Of a DNA stretch of 37,378 nt, positions 22,080-32,100 are shown piece after piece. The stretch's first letter is position 1; every line of letters starts with the position of its first letter. The notes beneath the pieces are model-generated. The model searched no databases, had not been told where the DNA came from, and was given only the letters and a program-made list of their open reading frames with translations. Made by a program: the position numbers and the translations under genes. Source of the DNA: Actinoplanes palleronii (GTDB taxonomy: Bacteria > Actinomycetota > Actinomycetes > Mycobacteriales > Micromonosporaceae); contig NZ_BOMS01000084.1 in the NCBI RefSeq assembly GCF_016862315.1, positions 1 through 37,378 of the forward strand, in the 5' to 3' direction.

Positions 22080-24290
22080 TCAGCGGTGCCAGCGCAGCGG
22101 GCCCGGGTGCACGCTCCACCAGAGCTTGCGCCACCAGGAGCGCCGTTCGCGGAGCGTCGCGGCGTACGAGAGAGCTTGTGCCCCGGCCCGGTCCGCCTGC
22201 CCGGAGTCGGCCGCGCCGGGCGCGAACCCGACAGTGTTGAGCGCGCTCACCAACTCGTCGAGCGCGGGCAGCGGCGGTAGCGGATCCTCGGGCGCCGCCT
22301 TTCGCAACAACCCGCCACGGGCCGGCGGCGTCACCGCGGCGTACGCGGACATCTCGGTGGCCGACAGGTGATCCGGCACCGGCTGGCCGGAGAGCCGCAG
22401 CGCGTCGGTGAACTCCCGCCACGCCCCGGTGATCCGGTCGTCCGGGCTGCCGTCGTAGAGCCGCCGGCGCCGCAGCCCCCGGCGCAGCTGGACCACGGTC
22501 AGCGCGGCGAGACCGAGCAGGACCAGCAGCGACCCGGACACTCCCCCGGCCACCACCCCGGCCGGCGTCCCGCCCCCGGCGGCGACCGGCGCGGCCACCG
22601 CCGACAGCGACGGCGCCGCGGTCTCCGGCGGCGCGGTCGTCTCCGGTGGCGTGGTCGGCGGGGTGCTCGGCTTCGGGATGAAGTCCTGCTCGACCGGCGT
22701 CGGGTCGTCGGTGGCCGGCATCGGGTCGAACGCCACCCAGCCCAGCCCGTCGAAGAGCACCTCCGGCCAGGCGACCGCGTTCCCGCCGGTGACCTGACCC
22801 CCGGCGGCCGGGGCGGTGAACCCGACGACCACCCGGCTGGGCAGCCGGGTCAGCCGGGCGAGCAGCGCGAACGACGCCGCGAACTGTTCCGACGTGCCCT
22901 CCTGGCCGCCCTGGCCGCGCGGGCCGAACAGGAAGTACGCGAGGTTCGGGTAGGCGTGCCCGGTCGGCGCGTCCGGGGTCTCCCGGTAGTGCTGGGCCAG
23001 GAACTCCTGGATCGCCACGGCCCGGTCGTACGCGGCGCCGTTGCCGTCGGCGAGGTGGTCGGCGAGCTTCTGGATGGTGTCCGGCACCCCGGTGCCGACC
23101 TTCAGGTAGCGCACCACCGCGTCACCGTCCGGCGCCCCGGCAGTCGGCAGCATGTTCAGGTCCGGGGACTGCACCCGGGAGGTGACCGTGTAGGCCAGGC
23201 CCTTGGTCAGCCCCTCCGGCCGGATCAGCGTGCCGGTGACCGCGTCGTACGCGACCCGCGCCCCGGAGACCTCGGCCGGGGTGGCGATCGCCGGCAGCAG
23301 CCGGCCGGTCAGCCCGGAGACGGTGATCTGCTGGCGTACCTCGGTGGTGTCCGCGCCTGGCAGGCCGGGCTGCTCGGGCAGCACCCGGCCGGCGTTGCGG
23401 TAGGTCCCGCCGACCTTCCAGGTCACGCCGTCGTAGTCGGAGAGCACCGCGAGCCGCACCTTGACGGTGCCGGGCTTGCCGGTCGGCGGGGTGGCCGGCT
23501 GGTAGGCGAACAGCTGCTGCTTGGGGGTGAGCATCCAGCCGGAGATGCGGTTGAGCGGGCTCTCGTCGAGGCTGTCGACCTGGGGCGGTTCGACGTACTG
23601 CCGGGGGTCGACCGGTGCCGCACTGACCTGGCCGCTGATCCACGGGCCGACGACGGCGCCCAGCCCGAGTACCACGACCAGGCCGGCCGCGGCGGACCCG
23701 AGCGCTTGTGTTCGGATTTTTCCGGATGAAGCTACCGGCGGCGTCACGAGCGCGACCACCACCAGGGCCGCGAACCCCAGCGTCGGCCCGACCGCCGCCC
23801 CCGCGTTCGGCCCGACCACGTAGAGCGCGCCCGCATACAGCAACACCGGCGTCAGCGACCCGAGCAGCACCCGCCGCGCCCGCACCCCGACCTCCACGGC
23901 GGCCAGCCCGGCGAGCCAGGTCGCGATCACCGGCACCACCACGGTGTCCGGCGTGGACTCCACCGGGATCAGCGCGGTCAGCAGCCGCGGAATGCCGTTG
24001 ACGAGCGCCTCGCGGACCATCGCCGGGAACGGCGTGGCCAGCCCGGCGTGCCCGGCGGCGACCTTCAACGCCAGCGCGGTGTACCCGGCGAGCAGCACCG
24101 CGGAGACCGGCGCGGCACTCCAGGACGGCAGCCGCCTGGTCAGCAGCCCGGCGCCGACCGAGCCGGCCGCGGCGCCCGCGACCAGCTGGACGAGCAGGTC
24201 GTCGGCGTAGATCCGGCCGAGCACCAGACCGGCCAGCGACAGCATGCCGATCAGCGCGACCGCGACCACGGTCGTGCGGAGCCACCTCAC
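22080..24290 (-). CDS. Transglutaminase-like membrane protein (TgpA type) lacking catalytic Cys and His
   Basis: A 736-residue membrane protein and the third gene of the MoxR-DUF58-transglutaminase set. GTG 24290 overlaps the DUF58 stop as GTGA; GTG 24293 and 24311 are in-frame alternatives. About six N-terminal membrane helices are followed by an extracytoplasmic domain (about 220-540) with the transglutaminase-like core, a Pro/Thr-rich linker, one more helix (about 580-600) and a cytosolic DUF4129-like tail. The core aligns with active proteins, but the usual CEQF is TSEQF (S467), the usual DAHAW is NAVAW (V506), and only the Asp of FDPMP remains of the triad. Cysteine-protease-type chemistry is therefore unlikely. 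A binding or scaffold role in the envelope is more plausible. Being coupled to MoxR and DUF58, it probably works with them. Confidence 0.85.
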   Translation of the reverse strand: MRWLRTTVVAVALIGMLSLAGLVLGRIYADDLLVQLVAGAAAGSVGAGLLTRRLPSWSAAPVSAVLLAGYTALALKVAAGHAGLATPFPAMVREALVNGIPRLLTALIPVESTPDTVVVPVIATWLAGLAAVEVGVRARRVLLGSLTPVLLYAGALYVVGPNAGAAVGPTLGFAALVVVALVTPPVASSGKIRTQALGSAAAGLVVVLGLGAVVGPWISGQVSAAPVDPRQYVEPPQVDSLDESPLNRISGWMLTPKQQLFAYQPATPPTGKPGTVKVRLAVLSDYDGVTWKVGGTYRNAGRVLPEQPGLPGADTTEVRQQITVSGLTGRLLPAIATPAEVSGARVAYDAVTGTLIRPEGLTKGLAYTVTSRVQSPDLNMLPTAGAPDGDAVVRYLKVGTGVPDTIQKLADHLADGNGAAYDRAVAIQEFLAQHYRETPDAPTGHAYPNLAYFLFGPRGQGGQEGTSEQFAASFALLARLTRLPSRVVVGFTAPAAGGQVTGGNAVAWPEVLFDGLGWVAFDPMPATDDPTPVEQDFIPKPSTPPTTPPETTAPPETAAPSLSAVAAPVAAGGGTPAGVVAGGVSGSLLVLLGLAALTVVQLRRGLRRRRLYDGSPDDRITGAWREFTDALRLSGQPVPDHLSATEMSAYAAVTPPARGGLLRKAAPEDPLPPLPALDELVSALNTVGFAPGAADSGQADRAGAQALSYAATLRERRSWWRKLWWSVHPGPLRWHR

Positions 24291-25399
24291 CACCCCCGGA
24301 CCCCGTCCCACGCGGCGGCGAACTCGGCGCCGTCGTCGGCCTCGATCACGATCAGCCGGTCACCGGCCGCGACCGGCGCGCCGTCCCGGTCACCGAGCAG
24401 CGCGGCGAGCACCACCGGGTACGTGCCGCGCAGCGAGCTGACCGTGCCCAGGTCGGCGCGACCGCCCGGGCCGGTGAGGAAGACCAGCGTGTCGCCGAGC
24501 CGTTGGGCGCGCAGCCGGCGCAGGGTGCCGTCCAGGTCACCGGGCTGCAGCGCGGCCTCGGTGAGCACGTCGAGGTAGGGACCGGTCACCACCGTCGAGA
24601 CCAGGTGCAGACCGACGGGCAGATCCTCGCGTACGGCCGCGGCCACGATCGACGCGGCCGCCTCGCACGCCGACTCGAACGCCTCGGGGTCCGGGTACGA
24701 CCCGGTCCGGTCGTCGAGCAGCACCACGATCGTCGGCTCCGAGGTGTCCAGCTGTTCGCGCACCATCAGCTCGCCGACCTTGGCCGAGCTGCGCCAGTGC
24801 ACCCGGCGCATCTCGTCACCCACCACGTATTCGCGCAGCGCGTCGAAGGTGATCGAGCCGTGCGGCACCTTGTCGATCCGGCCGTCGAGGCTGCGGGCCA
24901 TCCCGGCCGGTGTCGCGCGGAGCAGGTGGATCCGCGGGTGCACCCACACGGTGGCGATCTCGCCGTACGTCCGGGAAAGCCGGACCAGCGCGAGCGGATC
25001 GCCCCGGGTGACCCGCAGCGGCCCGATCGGCACGATGCCCCGGCGGTCGGTCGGCACCGGGTACTCCACCGTGGTGTCGTTGCCGGGGCGCAGGCGCAGC
25101 AGCGGGACCGGGACGGTGGTGCGGCCGCAGCGGTCGGTGGCGACCAGGCTCGCGGCGCGCAGCCGGCTGGTGTTGTGCACGGTCAGCCGCATCCGCGCGG
25201 GTTCGCCGCGGGCCACCCGGTCCGGTTCGGCGACCCGGTCCACGCCGAGCCGCGGCCGCCAGAACGCGAAGACCAGCGCGCAGCCGGCCGCGACCAGTCC
25301 GGCCGCGCCGAGCAGGGCGAGGTCCGGGTACCCGGACGTGAAACCGGCGGTGAGCAGGGCCAGCGCCGCGACCACCAGGCCGATGCCGCGAGCGGTCAC
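24287..25399 (-). CDS. DUF58-domain membrane-associated protein
   Basis: A 370-residue protein with two N-terminal membrane helices (about 5-22 and 27-46), a beta-rich region, and the DUF58 signature REYVVGDEMRRVHWRSSAKVGELMVRE at about 190-215. The C-terminal part resembles a von Willebrand A-like fold, with IVVLLDD as its first strand, though the full MIDAS motif (DxSxS) is not present: DDRTG stands in its place. Such proteins act together with MoxR ATPases in chaperone-like assembly or metal insertion. GTG 25399 overlaps the MoxR stop (GTGA), and its own stop overlaps the next start, so all three genes are translationally coupled. The client is not known; in this operon the neighbouring FN3 surface protein is a candidate. 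Confidence 0.88.
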   Translation of the reverse strand: MTARGIGLVVAALALLTAGFTSGYPDLALLGAAGLVAAGCALVFAFWRPRLGVDRVAEPDRVARGEPARMRLTVHNTSRLRAASLVATDRCGRTTVPVPLLRLRPGNDTTVEYPVPTDRRGIVPIGPLRVTRGDPLALVRLSRTYGEIATVWVHPRIHLLRATPAGMARSLDGRIDKVPHGSITFDALREYVVGDEMRRVHWRSSAKVGELMVREQLDTSEPTIVVLLDDRTGSYPDPEAFESACEAAASIVAAAVREDLPVGLHLVSTVVTGPYLDVLTEAALQPGDLDGTLRRLRAQRLGDTLVFLTGPGGRADLGTVSSLRGTYPVVLAALLGDRDGAPVAAGDRLIVIEADDGAEFAAAWDGVRGW

Positions 25400-26370
25400 G
25401 CGCTGGCCGGCAGCGGCACCGCCACCGAGCTGATCGCGTCGGCGAGCACGTCACCGGCGGTCACCCCGCGCAGCTGGGCGTCCGCGGAGAGCAGCACGCG
25501 GTGCGCGAAGACCGGCTCGACGAGCGTCTTCAGATCCTCCGGCAGGACGTACCCGCGACCGTTGATCAGCGCGTAGGCGCAGGCCGCGCGGGTCAGCGCG
25601 ATCACACCGCGCGGGGAGACACCGACGCGGACCTGCGGGTGGTTGCGGGTCGCGGCCGCGAGCCGGACAGCGTACGTGTACAGCGGATCCGCGACGTGCA
25701 CCTGCAGCGCCATCTTCACCATCTCGCCGACCGTGGCGGTGTCGGTGACCGGTTCGAGGGTGTCCGGCGATCGGGTGGCCGCGCCGCGCAACACCTCGAT
25801 CTCCACCTCCTCGTCCGGGTAGCCGACCGACAGCTTCACCAGGAACCGGTCCAGCTGGGCCTCGGGCAGCCGGTACGTGCCGTCCATCTCGACCGGGTTC
25901 TGCGTGGCCACCACCAGGAACGGCTGTGGCACCGGGTGCGGCACGCCGTCGACGGTGACCCGGCGTTCCTCCATCACCTCGAGCAGCGCCGACTGGGTCT
26001 TCGGCGACGCCCGGTTGATCTCGTCGGCGATGACGATGTTGGCGAACACCGGGCCGGGGTGGAACTCGAACGCCCGGCTCGCCTGGTTGAAGATGGTGAC
26101 GCCGGAGACGTCCGAGGGCAGCAGGTCCGGGGTGAACTGGATCCGCCGCCACTGCCCGCGCACCGACGCCGCCAGGGCCCGGGCCAGGGTGGTCTTGCCG
26201 ACCCCGGGCACGTCCTCGAGCAGCACGTGGCCCTGGGCGAACAGCGCGGTCAGGGCGAGCCGGACGACCTCCGGCTTGCCCAGCACGACCGAGCCGATCC
26301 GGTCGGCGAGCTGGCCGGCCACCTGGGCGAAGCCGGTGATGTACGACGGCGGCAGCGGTTCGGTGCTCAC
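25396..26370 (-). CDS. MoxR-family AAA+ ATPase
   Basis: A 324-residue AAA+ ATPase. Walker A is VPGVGKTT (54-61), Walker B with the MoxR signature is IADEINRASPKTQSALLEVMEE (about 114-135), and sensor 1 lies in VATQNP (about 154-159). GTYRLPEAQLDRF is the conserved segment after it, and SPRG near residue 250 fits sensor 2. The protein is cytosolic and probably hexameric. MoxR ATPases act as chaperones that remodel or activate partner complexes, usually with a DUF58/VWA-like protein, which is the next gene. GTG 26370 has GAGGA upstream and follows the FN3 gene by 13 bases, so four genes form one operon. Confidence 0.93.
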   Translation of the reverse strand: MSTEPLPPSYITGFAQVAGQLADRIGSVVLGKPEVVRLALTALFAQGHVLLEDVPGVGKTTLARALAASVRGQWRRIQFTPDLLPSDVSGVTIFNQASRAFEFHPGPVFANIVIADEINRASPKTQSALLEVMEERRVTVDGVPHPVPQPFLVVATQNPVEMDGTYRLPEAQLDRFLVKLSVGYPDEEVEIEVLRGAATRSPDTLEPVTDTATVGEMVKMALQVHVADPLYTYAVRLAAATRNHPQVRVGVSPRGVIALTRAACAYALINGRGYVLPEDLKTLVEPVFAHRVLLSADAQLRGVTAGDVLADAISSVAVPLPASA

Positions 26371-26383
26371 AGTTCGGTCCTCA

Positions 26384-29026
26384 TCAGCAGGTGGGCAGGT
26401 TGTCCAGGTTGTCGTTGTCGTCGAGGTTCAGCCAGGCCCAGGGGATGTAGGTCTTCCCCTCGTACGCGATCTGGATCCACCAGGTGCTCACCTTGTTGCT
26501 GTTGTAGACGTACGCGTCCACCTTGTCACCGGTCTTCTTGCAGTACGCCTGGAGCCGGGTGCCGTCCTTCACCCAGCCGGCCTGCTGGGAGTTCACCTGC
26601 TGGGTGATCTTGAAGATCTCGTTGCCGTTGCGGCCGTCCACGTCGGCGTCGCAGTACGTCTTCTGGTCCCCGCTGTCACCGTTGTTGCAGGTCGCGGTGC
26701 CCATGAGCTTCGGCGTCGTCCCCTTGGCGGTCTTGGTGACCTTGCCGGCCGCGTTCGACGCCGTCACCGTGAAGGTGTAGCCGGTGCCCGGCGCGAGCTT
26801 GCTGGCCTTGAGGCTGGTGCAGCTGCCGTCCGAGCCGGTGCCGTCCGGCACGGTCAGCGCGCAGGTCGCCTTGCCACCGCCGGCGTCCACGCTGAACCCG
26901 ACGGTCGCCGTGGTGTACGCGGTGTCCGTCCCGGTCACGGTGATCGCGGGCGGTGCGACGGTGCGCGCCGTCGCGGTGGCCGTCTCGCTCTCGCCGCCCT
27001 CGTTGACCGCGAGCACCTCGACCGCGACGGTCTCCCCCGCGCCGAAGCCGGTCAGCGTCGCCGCCGTCCCGTCGGTGACGTCGGTGCTCTTGCCGCCGGC
27101 CTTCACCACGTACTTGCTGATCGCGCGGCCGTTGTCGGCCGGTGCGGTCCAGGTGACCTGGACGGTGCCGGCCTTGTCGGACACCGTGGCGGCCGCCAGG
27201 TTCTCCGGCTTGCCGGGCTTGGTGAACGGCACGACGCTGTTGCTCACCGCGGACGCCTTCGAGCCGGCGCCGCGCTCGTTGACCGAGACCACGGTGAACG
27301 CGTACTGCTTGCCGTACTCCAGCTGGCCGGCCGGGATGGTCAGGGTGGGCTCCTTGGCGTCACCGGCCGGGGCGGAACCGCCCTCGGCGACACCGGTCAC
27401 CGTGTACCGGGCGATCGCCAGGCCCTGCCCGTTCGCCGCCGGCCAGGTCACCGTGACCGAGCCGTCCGGCTTCGCCTCGGCGACCGGGGTGCCCGGCGGG
27501 TCCGGCACCTCGGAGGTGGGCTTGACCGGGTTGCTGCTCCTCGGCGGGCCGTTGCCCTTCCGGTTCACCGCGTACACCGCGAACTGGTACGTCTCGCCGT
27601 TGGTCAGCCCGCTCACCACCAGCGAGCGCTGACTCGCGCCGACCTGGAACGTCTGGTTGTTGCCGGTCACCACGTACTTCGTGATCGACGCGCCGTTGTC
27701 GGCGGCCGGCTGCCAGGTCACCCGGGCCTCGGCGTTGCCGGCCGCGGCCCGCACGTTGCGCGGCGCGCCGGGCTTGGCGACCACCGGCTTCACCGGCTTC
27801 TTCTTCTCCGGCGGCGGCGTGGCCGGCGGCGTCTTCACCTTCGGCGGATCACCACCGAGCACGTCGTCGGCGTACTTGTCGACCACCCGGACGCCGTGCT
27901 CACCGTCGACCACCCGGGCGGTCGACGAGCCGGGCGCGTTGATGAACAGGTAGCCCTCGCGGATGTCCAGCTCCAGCGGCCCGCCGGGACGCTGGAACGT
28001 GATCGGCTTCTGCTCCTGTCCGGCCTGGTCGAAGACGTGCACGGTGCCGCCGTCGGTGTCGGCGACGTAGTAGTAGTCCTCCCAGGCGACCGCGGGCTGC
28101 AACTGCGACTGTGCGCCGGTCACGGTGAACTTCGCCTTGACCCCGCCGGCCGCGTCGATCCCGAGGACCTCGCGCGAGTCCGGCACGGTGACCGCCACGG
28201 TGCTGCCGTCGGTGTGCGCCGGCAGCGTGCCCGGCCCGGTCAGCGGCAGCGTGACCCGTGAGGTGGCGGTGTCGCCGACCCGGGTCAGCTCGTTCGTGGT
28301 GCGGTCCAGCACCGCGACGCCGTCGTCCAGAGTGGTCAGTTCGAAGTCGTGGCTGGCGCCGCCGACCGGCTCGGTCCGGACCCGCTGCGGGTCACCGGTC
28401 ACCTTCTCGCCGGCCCCCTCGGTCGCCGACGGCGCGGGCGTCACCGCGGTCACGGTGCCCTCGCTGGGCGCCACGATCCAGAGCCGGCCCTTGCCGTCGA
28501 ACGCGCCGCCGGTGATCCCCGGCGGGAAGCTGATCGGCTGGCCGACCGCCTGCAGGCTGGCCGGGTCGACCTGCTGCACCTTGCCCTGCACCGAGTCGAC
28601 GACGAACGCGGACTTGTCGTGCAGCGCGACGCTGACCCCGATGCCCGGCGACGACTGCTGGTTCCAGAACGCCTGCAGGTCGGTGAGGTCCATCGACGCG
28701 ATCGCGCCGGTGGTGACGTCGCGCAGGATCACGAACCGGTCGCTCTGGCTGACCTGCAGCCCGTGACCGCGGGCCTGACCGACGTCCACCCGGGTGTCGA
28801 TCTTCGCGGTGACGCCGTTGACCCGGGACACCTCGCCCTTGCCCCGGCTCCACACCCAGGAGGCCGCGTCGAAGCTGGCCACCGCCTCGTCGGCGGCGCC
28901 GAGACCGAGCACGGTCAGACCGAGACCGGCGGTGAGCGCCAGCACCGTTCCCATCGTGACGAGATACCCACGACTGGGTAACCGACGCCGGCGTGCCTCG
29001 GCCGGCGCGGTGTCTGTGCTGCTCAC
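26384..29026 (-). CDS. Membrane-anchored surface protein: beta-propeller-like, three FN3 domains, SH3-like C-terminus
   Basis: An 880-residue protein. The start is GTG 29026 with GGGGGGA eight bases upstream; the ATGATG at 29075-29080 lies in the -10 box and is less likely. One membrane helix (about 23-43) after an Arg-rich head gives an outward C-terminus. Residues about 50-400 form a repeat-rich beta region with short DxxxG-V-like strands (FVVDSVQGKVQQVD, GRLWIVAP, YYYVADTDGGTVHVFD), consistent with a beta-propeller. A Pro/Lys linker precedes three fibronectin type III domains (about 420-510, 512-603, 607-690), each with W and a YxFxVxAVN-like strand. A fourth beta-sandwich with a Cys pair follows, then a Cys-containing C-terminal domain rich in W and Y that looks SH3-like. 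First gene of the MoxR operon; it may be the operon's client. Confidence 0.8.
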   Translation of the reverse strand: MSSTDTAPAEARRRRLPSRGYLVTMGTVLALTAGLGLTVLGLGAADEAVASFDAASWVWSRGKGEVSRVNGVTAKIDTRVDVGQARGHGLQVSQSDRFVILRDVTTGAIASMDLTDLQAFWNQQSSPGIGVSVALHDKSAFVVDSVQGKVQQVDPASLQAVGQPISFPPGITGGAFDGKGRLWIVAPSEGTVTAVTPAPSATEGAGEKVTGDPQRVRTEPVGGASHDFELTTLDDGVAVLDRTTNELTRVGDTATSRVTLPLTGPGTLPAHTDGSTVAVTVPDSREVLGIDAAGGVKAKFTVTGAQSQLQPAVAWEDYYYVADTDGGTVHVFDQAGQEQKPITFQRPGGPLELDIREGYLFINAPGSSTARVVDGEHGVRVVDKYADDVLGGDPPKVKTPPATPPPEKKKPVKPVVAKPGAPRNVRAAAGNAEARVTWQPAADNGASITKYVVTGNNQTFQVGASQRSLVVSGLTNGETYQFAVYAVNRKGNGPPRSSNPVKPTSEVPDPPGTPVAEAKPDGSVTVTWPAANGQGLAIARYTVTGVAEGGSAPAGDAKEPTLTIPAGQLEYGKQYAFTVVSVNERGAGSKASAVSNSVVPFTKPGKPENLAAATVSDKAGTVQVTWTAPADNGRAISKYVVKAGGKSTDVTDGTAATLTGFGAGETVAVEVLAVNEGGESETATATARTVAPPAITVTGTDTAYTTATVGFSVDAGGGKATCALTVPDGTGSDGSCTSLKASKLAPGTGYTFTVTASNAAGKVTKTAKGTTPKLMGTATCNNGDSGDQKTYCDADVDGRNGNEIFKITQQVNSQQAGWVKDGTRLQAYCKKTGDKVDAYVYNSNKVSTWWIQIAYEGKTYIPWAWLNLDDNDNLDNLPTC

Positions 29027-29075
29027 TGCGGCTGTCCCCCCGTTGGCGAACCTTGACGTGTCCAGGACGCAGGCC

Positions 29076-29103
29076 ATCATAGGGTGATTGCGGCGAGCGT
29101 CGA
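29076..29103 (-). promoter_or_regulatory. Promoter of the FN3-MoxR-DUF58-transglutaminase operon
   Basis: On the minus strand a -10 hexamer TATGAT (29081-29076) is preceded by TCGACG (29103-29098), spacer 16 bases. The expected start point is near 29069, giving a leader of about 43 bases before GTG 29026. Only two positions of the -35 differ from TTGACA. Confidence 0.5.
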
Positions 29104-29128
29104 TACCCGCCGTGTACGCCCTGTGCGC

Positions 29129-32100
29129 TCAGTTCTGCCCGCGGTCGGTGCATTTCTGCTCGGACGTGGCGAACGTGTCGATGGCGTAGACGGCCACCAC
29201 CGCGAAGCAGTAGTCGAGCTCCGGGTTGAGCCCCTCGATCGTCTTCGACGTCACTCCCGGGCTCACGTTCTGCGCCGGTTTCAACTGCTCACCCGGATGC
29301 CCCATCGTGATCATGAAGCTGACCTTGCCGCCCGCCGGGTCGGCCCAGGAGATGTCGATCCGGGTCCGCCGATCGGTGAGCGCCACCTGCGCGGGCGGAT
29401 CCCCGGCGAGCGTCGGAGTGTCGTTCTTCTCATCCTTCTGGGTGCGGTCCGCCAGGGTGAAGACCATCGCCACGACGGCCACGATCGCGGCCAGGACCGC
29501 GGCGATCACCGCGAAGAGCGCCATCCCCCGCTTCCGGTGCGAGGCGGGTTGCGGTTCATTCCCCATTCCGTACGCGGGGAAAGCACCGTCCGGCGCCGCA
29601 CCCTGCTGCCAGACACCCGCCTCGGTCTGCCGGTAGCCGCCGGCCTGCTCGTAGCCGGCCTGCTGGTAGGTGGCCTGCTGGTAGGTGGCCTGCTGGTGCC
29701 CAGCCTGCGGATAGGCGGCCTGGCCCGGGTGGTAGATGCCCTGCTCATACCCGGCGTGACTGGCGTACCCGGCCTGGTCGTAGCCGACGGCCGGATCGTA
29801 GGCGGGGTCGGAGGTCGGAGCGGGGCCCGGCTGGTAGCGACTGGCCTGGGGGTAACCGGAGGTCGGCGCCGGGCCGGGTTGATAGACGCCGGGCTGGCCG
29901 GTGGCCTGGGGGTAGCCCGGCCCTGACGCCTGCGCCGGACCCGGCCGGTAGACGCCGGGCTGGCTGGCGGCCTGGGGGTATCCGGGGCCTGACGCCTGCG
30001 CGGGGCCCGGCTGGGTGGCCTGGGGATACCCCGGGCCCGACGTCTGCGCGGCGCCCGGCTGGTGGACCCCGGGTTGGGTGGGGGCCTGCTGGTGGGGCGC
30101 GGCACGGTGGGGGTCGGGTTGCGGCTCCGGGGCCGGGGTGGTGGCGGGACGCGGGAGGTCCGGCTCGCTGGTCCACGGGCTGGTGGACTGCCTCGAGGTG
30201 CTGCTGGGGGCCGGCCAGGTGGTGTCCGGGGTCCGGTTCTCCGGAGTCCGGTGCTCCGGGATGACGCTTTCCGGGGTGCGGCCTTCCGGGGTGCGGCCTT
30301 CCGGGGTGCGGCTCTCCACGGTGGGGAGCAGGGTGGTGGCTTCGCTGATGGCCGGTGCCGGGGGCGGGGTGGCCTCCGGGGGCGGGGTGCTCTCGGTGGG
30401 CTTCGGGGCGCGGTCGGGCGTGGCCGGGGTGGGGTCGGTCGGTTTCGCGGCCGGGTCCGGGTCCGTGGAGCGGGGCGGGGCGGTCGGCGTGACCGGTTCT
30501 GATCGAGGCTCGGGGGCGGGCTCCTGTCGTACCGGAAAAGCTGTTTGAGCCGCAGCCGGCGCGCCTGCGGTGACCGAATCCGGTCTTGCGTCCGGGCGGA
30601 CCGTGGGCGCCGGGGTTTCGGCCAGCGGCATGATCACCGGGTCGGGGCGCTGGACCACGACGGCGTCGTTCGAACCGCGGTGGTAGACCGCCGGAGCCTC
30701 CGGCGCGGCCGAGGGCTCGGTGCCGCCGCCGAACAGGGCGGGCTTGAACTCCTGGAGCGGGGTCGCCTGCGGGTCCTTGCCGGTGGCCGGGGCGGGTCCC
30801 CACGGGGAATCCGGGCGGAAGGCGTCCGGCTTCGCGGGCTCCTGCTTCTCGGGGTCGCCGGCCTGCTCCGGGGCTGCGGGATCCGGGCGGGCCGGGGTGG
30901 GCTGAGCCGCTTGCGGGTTGGCCGGGGTTTGCTCTGCGGGAGCGGGCTGGGGCTGGGCGGGCTTCTGGTCCGGGTTCGCCTGCGGCTTCGGTGCGGGCGA
31001 CGGCGCCGGGGACGTGGGAGCGGTCTGCTGCCGCGCGGGCCGGAGGGAAGGCGGCGGACGAAGGAGACCGAGCCGGCTGGTCGGAGCGGCGGGAGCAGCA
31101 GGGGTGGCAGGTGCCGGCGGCGTGGCAGGTGCCGGCGGGGCCTCGGGCGTCGACGCGGCTGCGGGCGTCGTCGGCGCGGCCTGCGGAGGCTGCGTGGAAT
31201 CCGGCTGTCGCTGCGCCGGAATCGCCGGCCGGGGCCGGGGCTGGGGCTCGACAGGCGGCTGCGATGGTGCCACGGTCGGTTGCGCCTCGGGCCGCTGCGG
31301 CTGGGTGGCGGGAGACTGCGGCTGCACTGAGGGTTGCTGCGGCCTCAGCAACGGCTGGGGCTGTTGCGGAGCGTCAGGTGTCGTCTGCCGCGGATCGCTC
31401 GGTGTCTGCGGCGCTCTCTGCTGCGGATCGCTCGGTGTCTGCCACGGCGTCTGCTGCGGATCGCCCGGTGTCTGCCAGGGCGGCTGCGGATCGCTCGGTG
31501 TTGTCTGCCACGGGGGCTGTTCCGGCGCGGCGGGTGACTGCTGGAGCGCGGTCGACGACTGCGGCGGAACGTTTGGTGTCTGCGGCGGGGTGGCCGGGGG
31601 CTGTTGTTGCGGAGTGGCAGGGGGCTGATCCGAGGGCCAGACCGGCGCCGGGAACTCCTGGAACGCCGGCTGGGGCTGGTCCGACGGCCAGACCGGGGCC
31701 GGGAACTCACGGAACGCCGGGTGGGTCTCCTCCGAGGGCCAGACCGGCGCGGAGTACTCGCGGTAGCCACCCGGCTGGGGAGGGGCGGCCGGCGGGGCCT
31801 GGGCAGGGTGCGGCTGCTGTGTGGGGACGGCGGCTCCGCCGTACTGCGGATTTTGTGGTGTCCCGGAGCCGAACTGCGGCATCGACCCGGGTGGGGTCGG
31901 CGGCGGGCCCGGGTGCTGTGCCGGTTGGTGCGGCATGGCGGGTGGGCTGCTTTGCGGTGCCTGCTGGATCGGTCCGGGGCGGATCGAGGAACTGGGGTCC
32001 TGTCCGAGATAGGTCTGTGCCCGGACGACCGCCCAGTGCGCCGGCCCGAGGATCATCGGTCCGTGCTGGGCGACCCGGCCGAACGCCTTCCGGGCCTCGT

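Noticed and set aside
29075..29080. ATGATG as start of the propeller/FN3 protein
   Set aside because: It lies in the -10 hexamer of a good promoter, whereas GTG 29026 has a strong ribosome binding site and a more typical N-terminus.
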